The notes under the pieces: model-generated
Databases searched by the model: none
Told to the model about the DNA's origin: nothing
The model's input: the letters and a program-made list of their open reading frames with translations, nothing else
Part shown: positions 1 through 9,710 of the stretch, piece by piece
Layout: every line of letters begins with the position of its first letter
Numbering within the stretch: position 1 is the stretch's first letter
Program-made: the position numbers and the translations under genes
Source of the DNA: an uncultured Gammaproteobacteria bacterium
GTDB taxonomy: Bacteria; Pseudomonadota; Gammaproteobacteria; Nitrosococcales; Methylophagaceae
Assembly (NCBI GenBank): GCA_905181885.1
Contig: CAJIZI010000001.1
Location: forward strand, 1 to 64,000
Direction of reading: 5' to 3'
DNA: 64,000 nucleotides

Positions 1-1
1 T

Positions 2-690
2 AGCGAATCAGAACTTGTTGCCCTAGGTAACGTCTTACGACAACACCCTCACGTACTGATTGCCACTGATGATATTTACGAACATATCTTGTGGGCTGAT
101 ATGGGCTTTCATAACATCGTCACCGCTTGTCCAGACCTTTATGACCGCACTATCGTATTAAATGGTGTTTCTAAAGCCTACTCAATGACAGGCTGGCGTA
201 TTGGTTATGCCGCGGGCCCAGCACCTTTAATTGGTGCCATGAAAAAGATCCAATCACAAAGCACATCCAACGCTGCATCGATTTCTCAAGCAGCAGCTGT
301 TGAAGCGCTAAATGGTGAGCAGCAATGTATCCAAGATATGTTAGTAGCATTTAAAAAACGCCATGATATTGTAGTCGAAAAACTCAATTCAATCAGCGGA
401 ATTGAATCTTTAAAGAGTGATGGTACTTTCTATCTCTTTCCCATATGCAAATAATGCAATTGAAAGGCTTTATCAAAGATAGGCCAGACATAAATAATGC
501 TAATGATCATCGAATTTTGCTGAAGCACTTACTAGATCGATGAAAGGCGTCGCGGTTGTTCCTGGTACCTGCCTTTGGCGCTTAGAGGCCGTATACGTTA
601 GAATATCCTTTGCTACCAGCGATGGATAATCTCAACGTTGCATCTATCAACGTATCGCTGAGTTTATAAGACAGCGATAGAAGTAAGCTA
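2..690 (+). pseudogene. Aspartate-type class I aminotransferase, 5'-truncated by window and frameshifted
   Basis: The reading frame is open from the window edge and shows a class I PLP aminotransferase core: DDIYEH, then LNGVSKAYSMTGWRIGY, which holds the PLP lysine (SKAYSMTGWR). The frame ends at 454, but family-like sequence continues in other frames. After the extra base at 443, YANNAIERLYQR follows, then a PDINN stretch in a second frame, then GVAVVPGT and VRISFATSD in a third, with further shifts around the expected AFG. This many frame changes in one C-terminal third points to gene decay rather than one sequencing error. The N-terminus lies outside the window. Family assignment is firm; the exact substrate (aspartate or another amino acid) is not determined. 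Confidence 0.8.
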
Positions 691-695
691 GAAGC

Positions 696-726
696 TTGAC
701 CCAGTCTTGTGCCAAGCCTCTATGCT
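696..726 (+). promoter_or_regulatory. Possible decayed promoter of tRNA-Asn
   Basis: TTGACC at 696-701 and TATGCT at 721-726 sit upstream of the tRNA and are followed by a C-rich discriminator, as in stable-RNA promoters. The 19-base spacer is long and the -10 is imperfect, so this may be a weakened promoter, in line with the decay around it. Confidence 0.3.
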
Positions 727-744
727 ACCCCTCTTCTACGATAT

Positions 745-820
745 TCCCCGATAGCTCAGTCGGTAGAGCAATTGACTGTTAATCATTGGGTCCCAGGTTC
801 GAGTCCTGGTCGAGGAGCCA
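745..820 (+). tRNA. tRNA-Asn (GTT), with stem mismatches
   Basis: The 76-base cloverleaf has an encoded CCA end. The D stem GCTC/GAGC and T stem CCAGG/CCTGG are perfect, and the anticodon loop CTGTTAA gives GTT (Asn). Two mismatches are visible: C4 against A69 in the acceptor stem and T28 against T42 in the anticodon stem. A functional copy usually pairs at both places, so this may be a degenerating or secondary copy. It lies just after a decayed aminotransferase gene and is followed by a strong terminator hairpin. Confidence 0.8.
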
Positions 821-828
821 TATATAGC

Positions 829-862
829 AAGGGTTTACAAGCGATTGTAAGCCTTTTTTTTT
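829..862 (+). terminator. Rho-independent terminator after tRNA-Asn
   Basis: Arms GGTTTACAA (832-840) and TTGTAAGCC (845-853), with one G.T pair, enclose a GCGA loop and are followed by nine T. Nearly the same hairpin follows tRNA-Thr at 6137-6170. Confidence 0.85.
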
Positions 863-945
863 GCCTAAAAACAGCAAGGGGCGCAACCTGGGGCGCTACC
901 TCCATTCCTAAATATCTAGCTTTTTTCCTTTCTGAATTGTTTACC

Positions 946-1185
946 TTACTTAAACATTGGCGTTGTTGTCATTTTGTAAACAATAGCCACACCACTCAAG
1001 AACCACTCGGCTAAAAAATACTCCACTTTAACTTTTTCAGTTGGCTGAAACACTGAATCAAACTTAACATCGGAGCTGAATGCTAAACGGGGTAGCCACC
1101 CACCTAAAAACGGCATACCAAACAACAGCAATCTTGCATCGTTATCAAAAGTAATAGGTTTAACAACCCACTCTCTTTTTTCCAT
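946..1185 (-). CDS. Small hypothetical protein with strong ribosome-binding site
   Basis: This encodes a 79-residue protein that I do not recognise. The main argument that it is real is the consensus AGGAGG about six bases before the ATG. The composition is protein-like, with an aromatic-rich C-terminal half and a hydrophobic stretch (FLSGVAIVY near residues 62-70), but there is no signal peptide or clear domain. It lies antisense to the 3' flank of tRNA-Asn, in a decaying accessory zone, so it could be a cargo gene or a remnant of an integrated element. Confidence 0.4.
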   Translation of the reverse strand: MEKREWVVKPITFDNDARLLLFGMPFLGGWLPRLAFSSDVKFDSVFQPTEKVKVEYFLAEWFLSGVAIVYKMTTTPMFK

Positions 1186-1287
1186 GCTGGGCCTCCTTTG
1201 GACCTGTAATTATTCTTTTGACCACCGTTAATTACAAAATATCCCCAATTACCGCCTATAACTTTACGACTCATTCAGGCCTAGTGT

Positions 1288-1437
1288 GGCTTAAGCAACT
1301 TAATATGAGCTGAATCAATTTCAAATGGAATGGCTATTGCAGCAGCGATAACTCCCACTGACACGACAGCTGCGATTGAACTAATTGGGATCGGTAGTAC
1401 CCCACTAGAAAATGCTATAAATTTTTCTTTGTCCTAA
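1288..1437 (+). pseudogene. Orphan C-terminal remnant of a DUF4214/RTX gene
   Basis: Translation from 1309 gives AESISNGMAIAAA, ITPTDTTAAIELIGIGSTP and then a different short tail ending at TAA 1437. This matches the last 36 or so codons of the metalloprotease at 1609-3585 almost residue for residue, with mostly synonymous changes. Similarity extends upstream to GLSNLI, where an in-frame TGA (1306-1308) interrupts it. No start or upstream domain remains. It is best read as the 3' scar of a second, tandem copy that has been deleted. Confidence 0.8.
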
Positions 1438-1608
1438 GTTGGAACTTTTGTAGGTGCTTCTTAAGTCAAATTCATTACTATAGATAGAGGTGAGTAAGGC
1501 TCTTTTACCTTTTGTTTAATTCAGATATAAGGCTTAAAAAATAATTTGCCTACACGTTTCCCTTCAGATAAATTTGTAAGGTCTAATTTAATTTTAAAGA
1601 TAAAATAA

Positions 1609-3585
1609 ATGGCTATTGCTTCTCCAACTTTTTTCTCGGCAACAAAAACTGACCATATTGATGGACTTATATCGGGTGCCTATTGGCAGCTAGGGCCTGA
1701 TCGAACAATCTCATGGGGACTTGGTGATTTTGGTTATACATGGACCACTACTGGTCTTCAAGTTATGCAAGAAGCATTTAATGCATGGGAAGCAGTAATC
1801 GACGTGGATTTTGAGTATATTGGTTATGTCGATGACTATAGAAAATCAACCGAAGTTTTTATAGAACCTATAGACATTATGCTGTCTCTTCACGATAACA
1901 CTTTTTTTAATAGTTCATCGATAGCTGGGAGAGGATTGTTTCCAAATACGGAGTTCGCGGATCGCATTGTGGCCTCTGAGGGTAATAATACGATTTCGTA
2001 TCCTCAACCTGAAGGAGACATAACTTTCAATATAGAGCACCCCGTCTTTGATATGTCTAACTTAGGCAGTAACGCTTTTCATATCGTATTGCATGAAATA
2101 GGCCACGCATTAGGACTTAAACATCCTCACGACGGGGGGTTAGCTGGCTACACCACATATCAGGATGCAGGACTAAGTAATCTTGATGATGGTTTTTTAA
2201 CTCTTATGAGCTACGATCCTACAAGCTCTATATGGGAGTATGGTTGGGCTTCAACGCCACTGCCTTTAGACATTATTGCAGCACAAACTATTTATGGCGC
2301 AAACACAACAACACATGCCGGCAATACTACGCATAGTTTATTAGACGATGGATTATTACGCACTGTTTATGACGTGTCCGGCACTGATACCCTTGATGCT
2401 AGCAACATTGATAAAGGGATTACACTTAGACTAGCTCAAGGGAGATCGACAACTGTCGATACGTTAAGCACTGTTTATATTGCTAAAAATACGGTTATTG
2501 AAAATGCTATAGGCACTTTTTTCAATGACACTATATATGGTGAAAAAGGTGATAATACTCTACAAGGTTGGAGTGGCAATGACCTTATCTTTGGTGGCTT
2601 AGGTGATGACTTAATTCTTGGCCAAGATGGTAATGACGAACTTCAGGGTGGCTTAGGTGATGACAACCTTCAAGGTGGTGATGGTGCTGATCTTATGGCT
2701 GGACAAGATGGCAATGACAGGTTATTTGGGCAGAATGGCAATGATCAGCTTCAAGGCGGTGCTGGATTAGATATATTTAAGGGTGGCTCGGGTAATGATA
2801 CTTTGTATGGAGGTAGCGGGATCGATCAGGCCTACTTTACAGGCAACCGCTCAAACTTCACCCAGAGCACAGAAATTAACAGCTTATTTAGCAATCGAGA
2901 AGTGACCACCTTTACTGATAATTTGGGCTTCGAAGGTACTGACCAACTCACCAGCATAGAGCGTGCCTACTTCACTGATTACTACGTAAACTTAACGGTT
3001 AAAAATGAAAGCGCCGTCAGTAATATTGCGAGTAGTGATTTACAACAATTACAAGAACTCTATGTAGCCTTTTTTAACAGAGTCCCAGATGCTGATGGCT
3101 TAGAGTATTGGATCGGCCAGTTCAATAGCGGTCAAAGCATTAATCAAATAGCTGAATCTTTTTATAACTCTGGAATAGCCTTTTCAGAATTAACAGGCAT
3201 ATCAGCAGGAATGACCAACACCAGTTTCATTAATGTTGTTTACAACAATGTCTTAGGAAGAAGTAGTGGTGCCGATCCTGAAGGCCTCTCCTTTTGGACA
3301 ACAGCACTTCAAAGCGGCGCTGAAACAAAGGCTACTCTAGTAGCATCAATTATAACGTCAGCACATCAATTTAAAGGTGATGCACAATGGGGCTGGGTTG
3401 CTGACTTACTTGATAATAAAGTTGAAGTAGCTAATTTATTTTCTGTTGAGTACGGCTTAAATAACTTAACCTCAGCTGAATCAATTTCAAATGGAATGGC
3501 TATTGCGGCTGCGGTGACACCCACAGACACGACAGCTGCGATTGAACTGATTGGGATCGGCAGTACTCCAATCGAATTCATATAA
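1609..3585 (+). CDS. Secreted serralysin-like M10 metalloprotease with RTX and DUF4214 regions
   Basis: This 658-residue protein starts with a metzincin catalytic domain. HEIGHALGLKH at residues 162-172 supplies three zinc histidines and the catalytic Glu163, and MSY at 200-202 is the Met-turn with its tyrosine. Residues about 325-405 hold GGxGxD-type RTX calcium-binding nonapeptides, and about 480-600 form a DUF4214 region (LYVAFFNRVPDADGLEYW). There is no Sec signal peptide, as expected for type I secretion, but no exporter lies in this window. The ribosome-binding site is weak (AAAGAT). Family knowledge suggests an extracellular protease; its substrate is unknown. The 3' end is duplicated upstream at 1288-1437. 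Confidence 0.9.
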   Translation: MAIASPTFFSATKTDHIDGLISGAYWQLGPDRTISWGLGDFGYTWTTTGLQVMQEAFNAWEAVIDVDFEYIGYVDDYRKSTEVFIEPIDIMLSLHDNTFFNSSSIAGRGLFPNTEFADRIVASEGNNTISYPQPEGDITFNIEHPVFDMSNLGSNAFHIVLHEIGHALGLKHPHDGGLAGYTTYQDAGLSNLDDGFLTLMSYDPTSSIWEYGWASTPLPLDIIAAQTIYGANTTTHAGNTTHSLLDDGLLRTVYDVSGTDTLDASNIDKGITLRLAQGRSTTVDTLSTVYIAKNTVIENAIGTFFNDTIYGEKGDNTLQGWSGNDLIFGGLGDDLILGQDGNDELQGGLGDDNLQGGDGADLMAGQDGNDRLFGQNGNDQLQGGAGLDIFKGGSGNDTLYGGSGIDQAYFTGNRSNFTQSTEINSLFSNREVTTFTDNLGFEGTDQLTSIERAYFTDYYVNLTVKNESAVSNIASSDLQQLQELYVAFFNRVPDADGLEYWIGQFNSGQSINQIAESFYNSGIAFSELTGISAGMTNTSFINVVYNNVLGRSSGADPEGLSFWTTALQSGAETKATLVASIITSAHQFKGDAQWGWVADLLDNKVEVANLFSVEYGLNNLTSAESISNGMAIAAAVTPTDTTAAIELIGIGSTPIEFI

Positions 3586-3697
3586 AATTCTGGTTAAAGC
3601 ATTAGCTAAGCGTAATTTTTACTTGATTATATGAGCTTTTCAAGGGACCTACTAATCTTAAATGATAATAGTGTTGTTAACTTAATCCCTTTTTTAT

Positions 3698-5697
3698 TCA
3701 ACTGCTGCCCCATATTTGTTTTAGTACCCTCTTAAAATCAGGGTACAAGACTCTATTACCATGACCGCTTAAATGATCACCATCAAAGAATAGAGGTTCT
3801 CCTTGTGCATCAAAAGCCGAACATTTTTTATCAGGGCATAATATGGAGAAATTATCCCAAAGTATGAGGTTGTCATGTTTTTGATTCAATTCCTTCAGAG
3901 AATCAACAACAGGTGTCATCATATCTACTAAGAAACTTTTTTCGACATAGAAACCTCGTTCACAGATAGGGTTATCTTGATTAAACCAATCAGAACAACG
4001 AAATGGAGGCGCATTAAATACCGGCTTAGGGAGATCGATTAGTACATTAACACCCATCTTATCCAAACGTTCGATAAGATTGGAGGTCTCTTCTTTTCCA
4101 TAAAATATATCTTTTATGGTCGATGCATTTTTGCTTTTATTGAGGGTACTCTGTGGATCAAATAGTGCCCATTGATCAATTAAACGATATGTTCTTAAAG
4201 AAGCAAAAAATACGATGTCACCCGGATTAGCCTTTTTCTCTACTATGTCCATCATGCGCTCCGAGGTCCCTTCGCACCCTGCTCTCGTGTTTATGGGAAG
4301 TAGCATGATCGCCCAATGCACACCTCCCTAACGCATATTTGTATACCGATACGCCGAGTCTTTTTGATGCTTCATTGAGCATTGTTGAGTAGGCATACGC
4401 ATGAGAATCACCAATGACAAACATTTGACGAGTACCAAATATTTGGCCAGCTTCCTCATTGATGTTTTTCACCTCGTGATCATAGGCGTACCAAGTATAT
4501 GAATCTTTTGTATCACTTAAACTCAGCCTATGTCTATGATCAAATAGACTACTTGTTCCTTGGAACGTCAAAACAATTACAGTTAGTCCCCCTAATACTT
4601 TGGTACAAAGAAGAAATTGAAAGCTTACTAGCACTTCTTTGGATTCCTTTTTCAATAAGATGATAAGACGTCATTGAAAATAGCATCGTTAGCGTTAGTG
4701 CTAATAGTTGTTGAGCTATAGTTTCTAAACCTATTGTCCATCTCATTAGGCTGTAGATTGGCCAATGCCAAAGATATAATGAATATGATATTTTCCCCAA
4801 ATAGACAGCAATAGGGTTATTAAATAATTGCTTACATATTGACTTTCCTTGGCCTTGATCAATAACAGAATTAATAAATAGTAACGTTCCTGTTACAGAC
4901 AATAGTGCCCAGGGGAAGGGAAAGTGTTGCCTGTCAGACCACCAGAGTCCAGCTAAAATAAAAGAAAAGCCGATCCATAACTGCCAAGTTGCATTGAAGT
5001 TAGATGTTGGAATAAATCTTTTTTCAGTGTGGTACTGATAAAGCATTGCACCTGCAGCAAGCTCCCAAAAGCGACTAGGAATAAGATAGTAGCCCCAATC
5101 AGGCTTATTTAAACCCAGCCAATAAGATGTATATAACGATGCAATAGTTAGGATAGGTAATATCCACCAAGCAATTGTTCCTTTTACTCCTGTTTTTTTT
5201 CGCCAAACAATCCAAAGTAAAAATACAACAGGGAAAAAAAGGTAGAACTGCTCTTCTACGCCCAGAGACCATGTATGAGCGAAAGGGTTATATTCAATTC
5301 TAGGAGAGAAATAACCATCATTAGATAAAACTAAAGCTATATTACTTAGTCCCGCAAAGGCAGCTAAACCTGTATTGTCAGTTGCGGAACTGAGCCAAGA
5401 GGAAGGAATAAATAATGTGGTGAAAATACTCACTACAACTAACATCACTAGGAGAGCTGGAATAATACGTATGATTCTCCTAGAATAAAAATCAACGAAA
5501 TAATTGTAACCATCTATAAATTTTCTCTCAGCCAGTGATTTACTCACTACATAACCTGAAACTACAAAAAATATATCGACTCCAGAAAAACCTCCAGGAA
5601 GTATAGAGTCGTTTAGATGAAAGAACATGACAGCGAGAACTGCTAGGGCCCGTAAACCATCAATTTCTTTGTAATGTATGCGTTTTGAATTAATCAT
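3698..5697 (-). pseudogene. OafA-type acyltransferase with SGNH domain, twice frameshifted
   Basis: Three overlapping frames make up one gene. The first, 5697 to about 4610, is a multi-pass acyltransferase-3 domain beginning IDGLRALAVLAVMFFHL. A shift near 4605-4615 leads into TKVLGGLTVIVLTFQG and the SGNH block-I motif VIGDSHAYA. A second shift near 4300-4330 (after YALGRCAL) leads into the C-terminal part, ending with the DGDHLSGHG block that carries the catalytic Asp and His. Such proteins O-acetylate surface polysaccharides at the inner membrane. Two shifts argue for a true pseudogene, although assembly error in homopolymers cannot be excluded. It lies between tRNA-Asn and tRNA-Thr in the accessory zone. 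Confidence 0.85.
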
Positions 5698-6010
5698 CTT
5701 TTTTATTTTATTTTGGCCTGTCTACACGAGTTACCCGAGACTTACCCTAACTGGAAACTCACCTATTTAAACAATCAAAGGAGTACTTCACAGTATCAAG
5801 GCTTAAATTATTTGTCCTGATTTTATCGAATAAAGGGGAATACTAAAGCAATAGACCCAATCATGAATGCTTATTTAAATACTTCACTTGACCTTATGAT
5901 ATTTGCTCTCGAAAATATGAAGTAAAGTGAAAATAGTAACGGCCAATTTTATCTTCTAAGCCATTACTTTTAGTAATGAATCACTACAGGCTGATTAAAT
6001 CATGTTTTTC
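5698..6010. other. Intergenic stretch without recognisable gene
   Basis: This AT-rich stretch separates the acyltransferase start from the tRNA-Thr promoter. I see no convincing ORF or RNA. The only structure is a short inverted repeat, CATTACT and AGTAATG, around 5963-5980. Confidence 0.5.
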
Positions 6011-6039
6011 TTGCCATTACTCTAATCAATCCGTATAAT
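6011..6039 (+). promoter_or_regulatory. Sigma70-type promoter of tRNA-Thr
   Basis: TTGCCA (6011-6016) and a perfect TATAAT (6034-6039) are separated by exactly 17 bases and lie 13 bases upstream of the mature tRNA end. Confidence 0.75.
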
Positions 6040-6052
6040 TTCGCTTTTTCAA

Positions 6053-6128
6053 GCCGGTGTAGCTCAGTTGGTAGAGCATCTGATTTGTAATCAGAGGGTC
6101 GTAAGTTCAAGTCTTATCTCCGGCTCCA
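6053..6128 (+). tRNA. tRNA-Thr (TGT)
   Basis: The 76-base cloverleaf has an encoded CCA, D stem GCTC/GAGC, anticodon stem TCTGA/TCAGA and anticodon loop TTTGTAA, giving TGT (Thr). The acceptor stem has one T6-T67 mismatch and the T stem has a G.T closing pair. A near-consensus promoter precedes it and a strong terminator follows. Confidence 0.9.
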
Positions 6129-6136
6129 GATACAGT

Positions 6137-6170
6137 AAGGGTTTACAAGCAATTGTAAGCCCTTTTTTTT
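6137..6170 (+). terminator. Rho-independent terminator after tRNA-Thr
   Basis: Arms GGGTTTACAA and TTGTAAGCCC around a GCAA loop are followed by eight T. The hairpin and the sequence downstream of it resemble the tRNA-Asn 3' flank at 829-960. Confidence 0.88.
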
Positions 6171-6343
6171 GGGTGAAAAACAGCAGGTGGTGGAATAGGT
6201 GGTGGAACTCAATATCAATGGCTTACAAGGCATTATTCGTTATAAGTGATTAGCTTACTTAAACATTAGATTGGTTAGAGGCAACATCAAAGCCAGTTTT
6301 GACCCGGCCCCAAACCCAATCAAGTAATCAGTAAATAGCGCCC

Positions 6344-6373
6344 ATAAAAAACAAAACCCGCCGAAGCGGGTTT
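6344..6373 (-). terminator. Terminator of the His-rich periplasmic protein gene
   Basis: On the minus strand AACCCGC and GCGGGTT (6355-6372) form a tight stem with a four-base loop, followed by a T-rich run. It lies just beyond the stop at 6416. Confidence 0.8.
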
Positions 6374-6415
6374 GTCTGAGATTAAGGTTATGTGCTTTGG
6401 TGCTTTTGACAAGCT

Positions 6416-7075
6416 TTAGTGTTTCATACCCTCTGCATCCATCATGATTCCCATGTGTTGGCTTGCAACATTAAGACCACCTTCATGTGCATGCCAGCTG
6501 ATACCGCCGTCTCCATTGGCGTCAACACCATTAACAGCGGCTTGCGTCAGTTCTGCCATTTTGGCGGCATGAGCCGCAGCTTGACCTGCACTAGTTGCAA
6601 TAAGCACTGCTTGTGCTTCATATAAAGCCATTCTGCTACGCGCGATGGCATTGTTTAATGATGTCACTGCGTGTTCTGTGTGGACTTTGACTGCTTCGGA
6701 CGCACCTTCACTTTTACTGGCGAGTGTGGCGTGTCCAATTCCCCCATTGGCCGCCTTAATCAGCCCGTATCCAGTACCAGGTCCTGATGCTTCATATGAT
6801 GAGTCTATCGCGTGGCGCACATGTCTTGCATGCAATTTCATTGCTGCTAGATCGTTTGGAGATTTAGCGGCAAGAGCAGCGTGAGCGGCTGCAATTCCTG
6901 CATCTTTCATTGCCACAGGCAAAAGGCCATGTTGGGACGGTGTATCATTCCAACTAGTCATCACATGCCCGATATGAGCATGTGCTTCACTCATAGCTTC
7001 TCCTGCATAAGCACTGGTGTTAAAAGCCATTCCTGCAATCATTACCGATACTAACCCAGATATGATTTTTTTCAT
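6416..7075 (-). CDS. Periplasmic His- and Ala-rich protein of unknown function
   Basis: This 219-residue protein has a classical Sec signal peptide (MKKIISGLVSVMIAGMAF, cleavage after about residue 24, AYA). The mature part is predicted helical and rich in Ala and His (AHAHIGH, LHARHVRHAI, AAAHAAK). Near the C-terminus DANGDGGISWHAHE looks like a single EF-hand-type calcium loop. I recall the GHVMTSWNDTP pattern from uncharacterised proteins, but I know of no function. It follows katG on the same strand 62 bases downstream and is closed by its own terminator, so it may share control with katG. Metal binding is inference from composition only. Confidence 0.75.
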   Translation of the reverse strand: MKKIISGLVSVMIAGMAFNTSAYAGEAMSEAHAHIGHVMTSWNDTPSQHGLLPVAMKDAGIAAAHAALAAKSPNDLAAMKLHARHVRHAIDSSYEASGPGTGYGLIKAANGGIGHATLASKSEGASEAVKVHTEHAVTSLNNAIARSRMALYEAQAVLIATSAGQAAAHAAKMAELTQAAVNGVDANGDGGISWHAHEGGLNVASQHMGIMMDAEGMKH

Positions 7076-7137
7076 TTTTATACTCCTAATAAAGTTTATT
7101 TTGACGGTGTAAATTATGTCTGACTAATTATTTAGGC

Positions 7138-9342
<2,205 letters not shown>

Positions 9343-9414
9343 TTATTAAATGCTGATAATTACACCATAACTTTTAATTTTGAGATCTTTACTAAAATTT
9401 ATACTAACAACAAA

Positions 9415-9474
9415 TTAATTTATAAACCTAATTTTATTTAAAAAAAACCATATCCTACCCATAAGTAGTGACAT
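9415..9474 (-). other. Upstream mini-ORF in katG leader, fossil peroxiredoxin start
   Basis: A 19-codon frame (MSLLMGRIW...) is preceded by GGGAGGAAGGTAACT, a strong ribosome-binding site. The site and first codons align with the real start of the peroxiredoxin gene at 54132 (GAGAGGAAAGTAATT, then ATGTCATCACTTAT against ATGTCACTACTTAT). It may be translated as a leader peptide or simply be a relic of the gene that once followed this promoter. Confidence 0.55.
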
Positions 9475-9507
9475 AGTTACCTTCCTCCCACTGTCATTAA
9501 AGCTTTT

Positions 9508-9536
9508 TTTATAAAGGTATCTTATTAGGCTATCAA
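9508..9536 (-). promoter_or_regulatory. Sigma70-type promoter of katG
   Basis: On the minus strand TTGATA (9536-9531) and TATAAA (9513-9508) are separated by exactly 17 bases. The same elements with the same spacing occur in copy B at 54165-54193. Confidence 0.7.
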
Positions 9537-9558
9537 GTGTTTAACAAACAACTTGTTT

Positions 9559-9595
9559 CGATAATTTTAATCGGTAATAGCGATTTACTGTATCG
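9559..9595. promoter_or_regulatory. OxyR-like tetrameric operator upstream of katG
   Basis: Four blocks, CGAT (9559), ATCG (9570), CGAT (9581) and ATCG (9592), are each separated by seven bases, for 37 bp in total. This 4-7-4-7-4-7-4 layout equals the classical OxyR site (ATAG-N7-CTAT twice), though the block sequence differs from the E. coli consensus. It lies upstream of the -35 of katG. Binding by OxyR is inferred from geometry and from the two peroxide genes it precedes. Confidence 0.6.
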
Positions 9596-9710
9596 TTAAA
9601 AATCCCAATAAATCACTACATCAATTTAAAGTTAGATAGGTAGAGGTATTAACTGAACCTGAAAATATGATGAATACATACCATAAAAGAAATAAACCAC
9701 TCTCTGTAGC

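Larger units (their letters stand above)
9480..9670 (-). repeat. Copy A of duplicated peroxide-gene control block (upstream of katG)
   Basis: This block is nearly identical to 54137-54327. From 9528 to 9670 I count only about eight differences over some 140 bases by eye. The segment nearest the gene is more diverged. On the minus strand it contains a tetrameric operator-like array, a promoter and the peroxiredoxin-type ribosome-binding site. Confidence 0.9.

Noticed and set aside
709-1014. 101-codon frame across tRNA-Asn
   Set aside because: It reads through the tRNA and its terminator; no start signal.
6068-6253. 61-codon frame across tRNA-Thr
   Set aside because: It begins within the tRNA. 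The downstream part is only of interest as a repeated flank.
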